From SCUS01 sp966211675 (GTDB taxonomy: Bacteria; Myxococcota_A; Polyangia; Polyangiales; Ga0077539): a stretch of 38,589 bases of DNA. Positions 35,941 to 38,589 of this stretch are shown here, in pieces (the stretch's first letter is position 1; every line of letters begins with the position of its first letter). The stretch is from the NCBI GenBank assembly GCA_966211675.1, contig CBIHPK010000065.1:1-38589 (forward strand), written 5' to 3'. The notes under the pieces were generated by a model. That model had not been told where the DNA came from and made no database searches. It saw only the letters and a program-made list of their open reading frames with translations. A program made the position numbers and the translations under genes.

Positions 35941-36537
35941 ATGAGCGAAGTGATGCGGCCGGTGTGGCGGACCTACGATCCGCGGTTCGAGGCGAACGCC
36001 ATCGCGCACGTGCGGGCGGGCGGGCATGCGGTGCTGCGCGCCGAGCCGCGGTGGTGGCTGCTGTTGCCGAGCGACGAGGGGATGATCCCGGAGCTGACGG
36101 CGTGGGCGATGCTCGACCTCGGCGTGAAGGGCTTCGACGAGGTGGAGTCGGGCCCGGCCGCGGGTCTGCTGCGGGTGATGCTCCCGAAGCGCCTGCGCGA
36201 GCACGTGATGGACTGGTGCGAGCGCGACGCGGGCTACGAGTCGTCGATGGTGGCCGAGTCGCTCGACTGCCGCGAGTGCGCGATGTGCTGCCGGAAGAAC
36301 CGCGTGCAGCTGGAGCCCGAGGACGAGGAGCGCTGGGTGCTGAGCGCCCGCCCCGAGCTGTCGACGGCGGCGTACGTGCGGGAGTCGAGCGGGAAGCGGC
36401 TGCTGCGGGTGCTGCGCGGCGGCGACTGCGTGCACCTGAGCGGCAACGAGTGCGCGATCTACGAGATGCGACCGGACAACTGCCGCGCCTTCCCCGCGGG
36501 GAGCGAAGGCTGCCTGAGCGCTCGCGCCGAGCGCTGA
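35941..36537 (+). CDS. YkgJ-family cysteine-cluster protein
   Basis: A 198-residue protein. An N-terminal domain of about 105 residues (with RWWLLLPSDEGMIPELTAW) has no family I can name. The C-terminus carries the YkgJ zinc/iron-chelating cluster: CRECAMCC near residues 110-117, then CVHLSGNECAIYEMRPDNCR and a final Cys. Such proteins are thought to bind metal or Fe-S; molecular function is unknown. It diverges from hemE and is followed by the minisatellite. Confidence 0.85.
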   Translation: MSEVMRPVWRTYDPRFEANAIAHVRAGGHAVLRAEPRWWLLLPSDEGMIPELTAWAMLDLGVKGFDEVESGPAAGLLRVMLPKRLREHVMDWCERDAGYESSMVAESLDCRECAMCCRKNRVQLEPEDEERWVLSARPELSTAAYVRESSGKRLLRVLRGGDCVHLSGNECAIYEMRPDNCRAFPAGSEGCLSARAER

Positions 36538-36545
36538 AGCGCGGG

Positions 36546-36702
36546 CGTTCTGGCCCGACGCACGCCCGTTCTGGCCCGACGCACGCCCGTTCTGGCCCGA
36601 CGCACGCCCGTCTGGCCCGACGCACGCCCGTCTGGCCCGACGCACGCCCGTTCTGGCCCGACGCACGCTGTTTCGGGGCGATGCGCGCTGTTTCGGGGCG
36701 AT
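36546..36702. repeat. Minisatellite: eight 20-21 bp units between convergent genes
   Basis: Six units of CGTTCTGGCCCGACGCACGC(C) start at 36546, 36567, 36588, 36609, 36629 and 36649; two of them lack one T (20 instead of 21 bases). Two further units of a diverged 20-base type (GCRCGCTGTTTCGGGGCGAT) follow at 36663-36682 and 36683-36702. The array fills nearly the whole gap between the YkgJ-like stop (36537) and the stop of the convergent fusion gene (36712). No terminator-like hairpin with a U-tract is seen; GGGCGT near 36543 can pair with ACGCCC in the first unit. Confidence 0.93.
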
Positions 36703-36711
36703 GTTGGCCCC

Positions 36712-38385
36712 CTACTTCAGCGTCACCAGCACCGACTTCAGGTGCGGGTGCCCGCCGGGCGCTGGGGGGAAGTCGATGGGGTTCGGCAGGTCCTTGGCCT
36801 GCGTGACCTCGCGGCCCGCCGCGCGAGCCGACTCGTACAGCCATCTACGGAACTTCATCCGCGCGATCTCATGGTGGTTGGTGCACGCCAGCAGCCTTCC
36901 CCCCGGCGCCACCAGCGTCATCGCCAGCGCCGCCAGCTTCGGGTAGTCCGACGCCGCCGAGAAGCGGCTGTCCCTCGTCGTCGCGTAGCTCGGCGGGTCC
37001 AGCAGCACCAGGTCGAAGACCTGCTTCCTCGCCTTCGCCGCCTCCATCCACGGGAAGACGTCCGCCGTCACCATCGTGTGCTTCGCGTCGGCGAGCCCGT
37101 TGAGCGCGAGGTTGCGCTGCGCCCACGCGATCACCGTCGCCGACACGTCCACGGTGACCGTCTGCGACGCTCCGCCCGCCGCCGCCGCCACGGTGAAGGC
37201 CCCCGTGTACGCGAAGAGGTTGAGCACCCGCAGGCCCTTGCTGAGCTCTCGCACCCGGCGGCGGTTCTCCCGCTGGTCGAGGAAGATCCCCGTGGAGAGC
37301 CCGTCCCCGAGGCGCACCTCGAAGCTCAGCCCCTGCTCCCGCACCGTGAAGGCCTCGGGTGCGTCCTCGCCGCTCACCGCGTGCTTCGGGGCGAGCGACT
37401 CCTTCCGCGTGTCGACCACCGTGTTGCCCTGCTTGGGGCGGTGCTTCACGTAGACCCCGCGCATCCCGCCCACCAGCAGCGCGCCCGTGAGCGCGTCGTC
37501 GAGGGCGGCGTCGTAGCAGTGCACCACCGCCCACTCGCCGTACACGTCGATGGGCGTCGACGCGAAGCCGTCGCCGTCGTGGGCGAGGCGGAAGGCCGTG
37601 GTGTCCGGGTCGCGAGCGAGGTCCCAGCGCTGGTCGGCGGCGGCGAGCAGGCGCTCGTCGAGGCTGCGCGGATCGGCGGCCCCTTTGGCCCACGCGAGCA
37701 GCTCCTTCGGGGCCTCGGCGGTGAAGGTCACGGGCTTGCCGGTGGACGGGTGCGGCAGCGTGAGCGACTGCGCGTGGAGCATGAGGCGAGGGGCGCTCCC
37801 CTTGCCGTAGAGGGTGTCGCCCTCGATGGGGGTTCCCATGGCGGCGAGCTGGACGCGGAGCTGGTGGGTGCGGCCGGTCTCCGGCTCGAGGGCGACGAGC
37901 GCGCGGGTGCCGTGGCGGGAGATCACCGACCAGCGGGTGATGGCCCGCTGGGCGCCCTTTGGCGGAGGGCGTCGGGGGTTGGCGACGACCACCTGCATCA
38001 TCCCCTCGTCGGCGGGGACCAGGAGGTCATCGAGGGTTCCGCCGTCGGTGCGGGGCGCGGGGCTGACGACGGCGAGGTAGCGCTTGCGGGCGGTGCGTCC
38101 CTCGAAGGCCGCCGCGATGGACTTGTTGGCCTCCTTGCGTCGGGCGAAGAGCAGCACGCCGGAGGTGTCGCGGTCGAGCCGCTGGTGCACGCCGAGGTAG
38201 ACCGACGACTCGGCGACGCCGTCGCGCTGCGACCACCAGGTCTTGAGCCGGCTGACCACGTCGTCGCGACGCGAGGGGTCCGGCGCGTGCGTCGAGACGC
38301 CGACGGGCTTGTCGACGACCACGAGGTCGTCATCGAGGTGCAGGAGCCAGGCGTCGCGCCACGGGGCGAAGAGGTCGTTCATCAT
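36712..38385 (-). CDS. Fused RluA-type pseudouridine synthase and RlmI-like rRNA methyltransferase
   Basis: A 557-residue protein. Residues about 10-225 are a RluA-type pseudouridine synthase: VVVDKPVGV near 22-30, catalytic Asp71 in HQRLDRDTSG, RKRYLAVV, and GRTHQLRVQ at 171-179. Residues about 245-557 are RlmI/RlmK-like: a central domain (AFRLAHDGDGFASTPIDVYG), GIFLDQRENRR at 366-376, SAM-binding LNLFAYTGAFT at 388-398, and motif IV DPPSYA at 463-468, with a Cys in LLACTNHHE that could be catalytic for cytosine C5 methylation. Two rRNA modifications in one chain is unusual; both halves look intact. ATG at 38385 or 38382 is the start; the longer frame to 38553 has no such domain. Confidence 0.9.
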   Translation of the reverse strand: MMNDLFAPWRDAWLLHLDDDLVVVDKPVGVSTHAPDPSRRDDVVSRLKTWWSQRDGVAESSVYLGVHQRLDRDTSGVLLFARRKEANKSIAAAFEGRTARKRYLAVVSPAPRTDGGTLDDLLVPADEGMMQVVVANPRRPPPKGAQRAITRWSVISRHGTRALVALEPETGRTHQLRVQLAAMGTPIEGDTLYGKGSAPRLMLHAQSLTLPHPSTGKPVTFTAEAPKELLAWAKGAADPRSLDERLLAAADQRWDLARDPDTTAFRLAHDGDGFASTPIDVYGEWAVVHCYDAALDDALTGALLVGGMRGVYVKHRPKQGNTVVDTRKESLAPKHAVSGEDAPEAFTVREQGLSFEVRLGDGLSTGIFLDQRENRRRVRELSKGLRVLNLFAYTGAFTVAAAAGGASQTVTVDVSATVIAWAQRNLALNGLADAKHTMVTADVFPWMEAAKARKQVFDLVLLDPPSYATTRDSRFSAASDYPKLAALAMTLVAPGGRLLACTNHHEIARMKFRRWLYESARAAGREVTQAKDLPNPIDFPPAPGGHPHLKSVLVTLK

Positions 38386-38589
38386 GGGGGTCGTTGGGGT
38401 GCGCCAGTACACCCGTTGGGGTGAGGGGGACAATCGCAGCGGCCTGCCAGGCTTGGGACGGTGGCGAGGGCGACCTGGTGGTTGTCGGATGCCCCCACCC
38501 TGCGCTGCCGCGCGCCCCTGAACCCCCAAGGCAAAGCCCTGAGCATTGGTCACATCTCTCGCTCGCCCTTCTGCGCTCGCAGTTGACGG
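38386..38589. other. Upstream region of the fusion gene to the window edge
   Basis: 204 bases with no credible gene; it should hold the promoter of the pseudouridine synthase fusion. I see no clear promoter boxes or hairpin. Confidence 0.4.

Noticed and set aside
36546..36702. CRISPR array
   Set aside because: Units are contiguous with no unique spacers and no cas genes nearby, so it is a minisatellite.

Overview
This is a gene-dense, very GC-rich window (nearly every codon ends in G or C) with short intergenic gaps and many 1-4 base stop/start overlaps. The gene content suggests a Myxococcota (Polyangia/Sandaracinus-like) bacterium: a Hanks-type Ser/Thr kinase, a TPR+PEGA protein, lipoproteins with long Asp-rich tethers, a thrombospondin type 3/VWA lipoprotein, an RCC1-like protein, type 2 IPP isomerase and a multiheme-rich nitrate reductase cluster. 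This placement is inference from content, not from a marker gene. I see no insertion sequence, prophage, CRISPR array or rRNA.

Layout. 1-1900: end of a membrane-anchored Ala/Pro-rich protein and a TPR-PEGA protein. 1915-5346 (minus): tRNA-Ile with a UAU anticodon, then a zinc-ribbon coiled-coil protein, a zinc-ribbon Ser/Thr kinase, and a thioredoxin-reductase-like flavoprotein fused to dihydroneopterin aldolase. 5454-8526: chromosome maintenance genes xerD-scpA-scpB, with ruvA convergent and overlapping the scpB end. 8708-18139: a cell-envelope region with five lipoproteins or secreted proteins, a Crp/Fnr regulator, citrate synthase and a 56-residue membrane peptide. 18289-21077: IPP isomerase (with a substitution in its active-site motif), a Uma2-family nuclease and a probably truncated RCC1-like gene. 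21253-24370: a tightly coupled MFS transporter / monoheme lipoprotein / DUF2804 operon.

24375-31950 (minus) is a periplasmic nitrate reductase locus. Its order in transcription is diheme cytochrome, tetraheme lipoprotein, four-cluster ferredoxin-like subunit, NrfD-type quinol dehydrogenase, NapD, NapA, an unusual tetraheme NapB and a 97-residue protein. The electron path suggested is quinol to NrfD, to the Fe-S subunit, to multiheme cytochromes, to NapB and finally NapA. NapC, NapF, NapG and NapH are not present in the window. Upstream on the same strand lie a DEAD-box helicase and the heme genes hemE-hemG. The window ends with a YkgJ-type cysteine-cluster protein, a 20-21 bp minisatellite between convergent genes, and a pseudouridine synthase/RlmI-like methyltransferase fusion.

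The observations I would follow first are the flavoprotein-FolB fusion, the UAU tRNA-Ile, the duplicated NapB module, the pseudouridine synthase-methyltransferase fusion, the Gln-to-Met change in IPP isomerase, and the GTGA-coupled MFS/cytochrome/DUF2804 operon.
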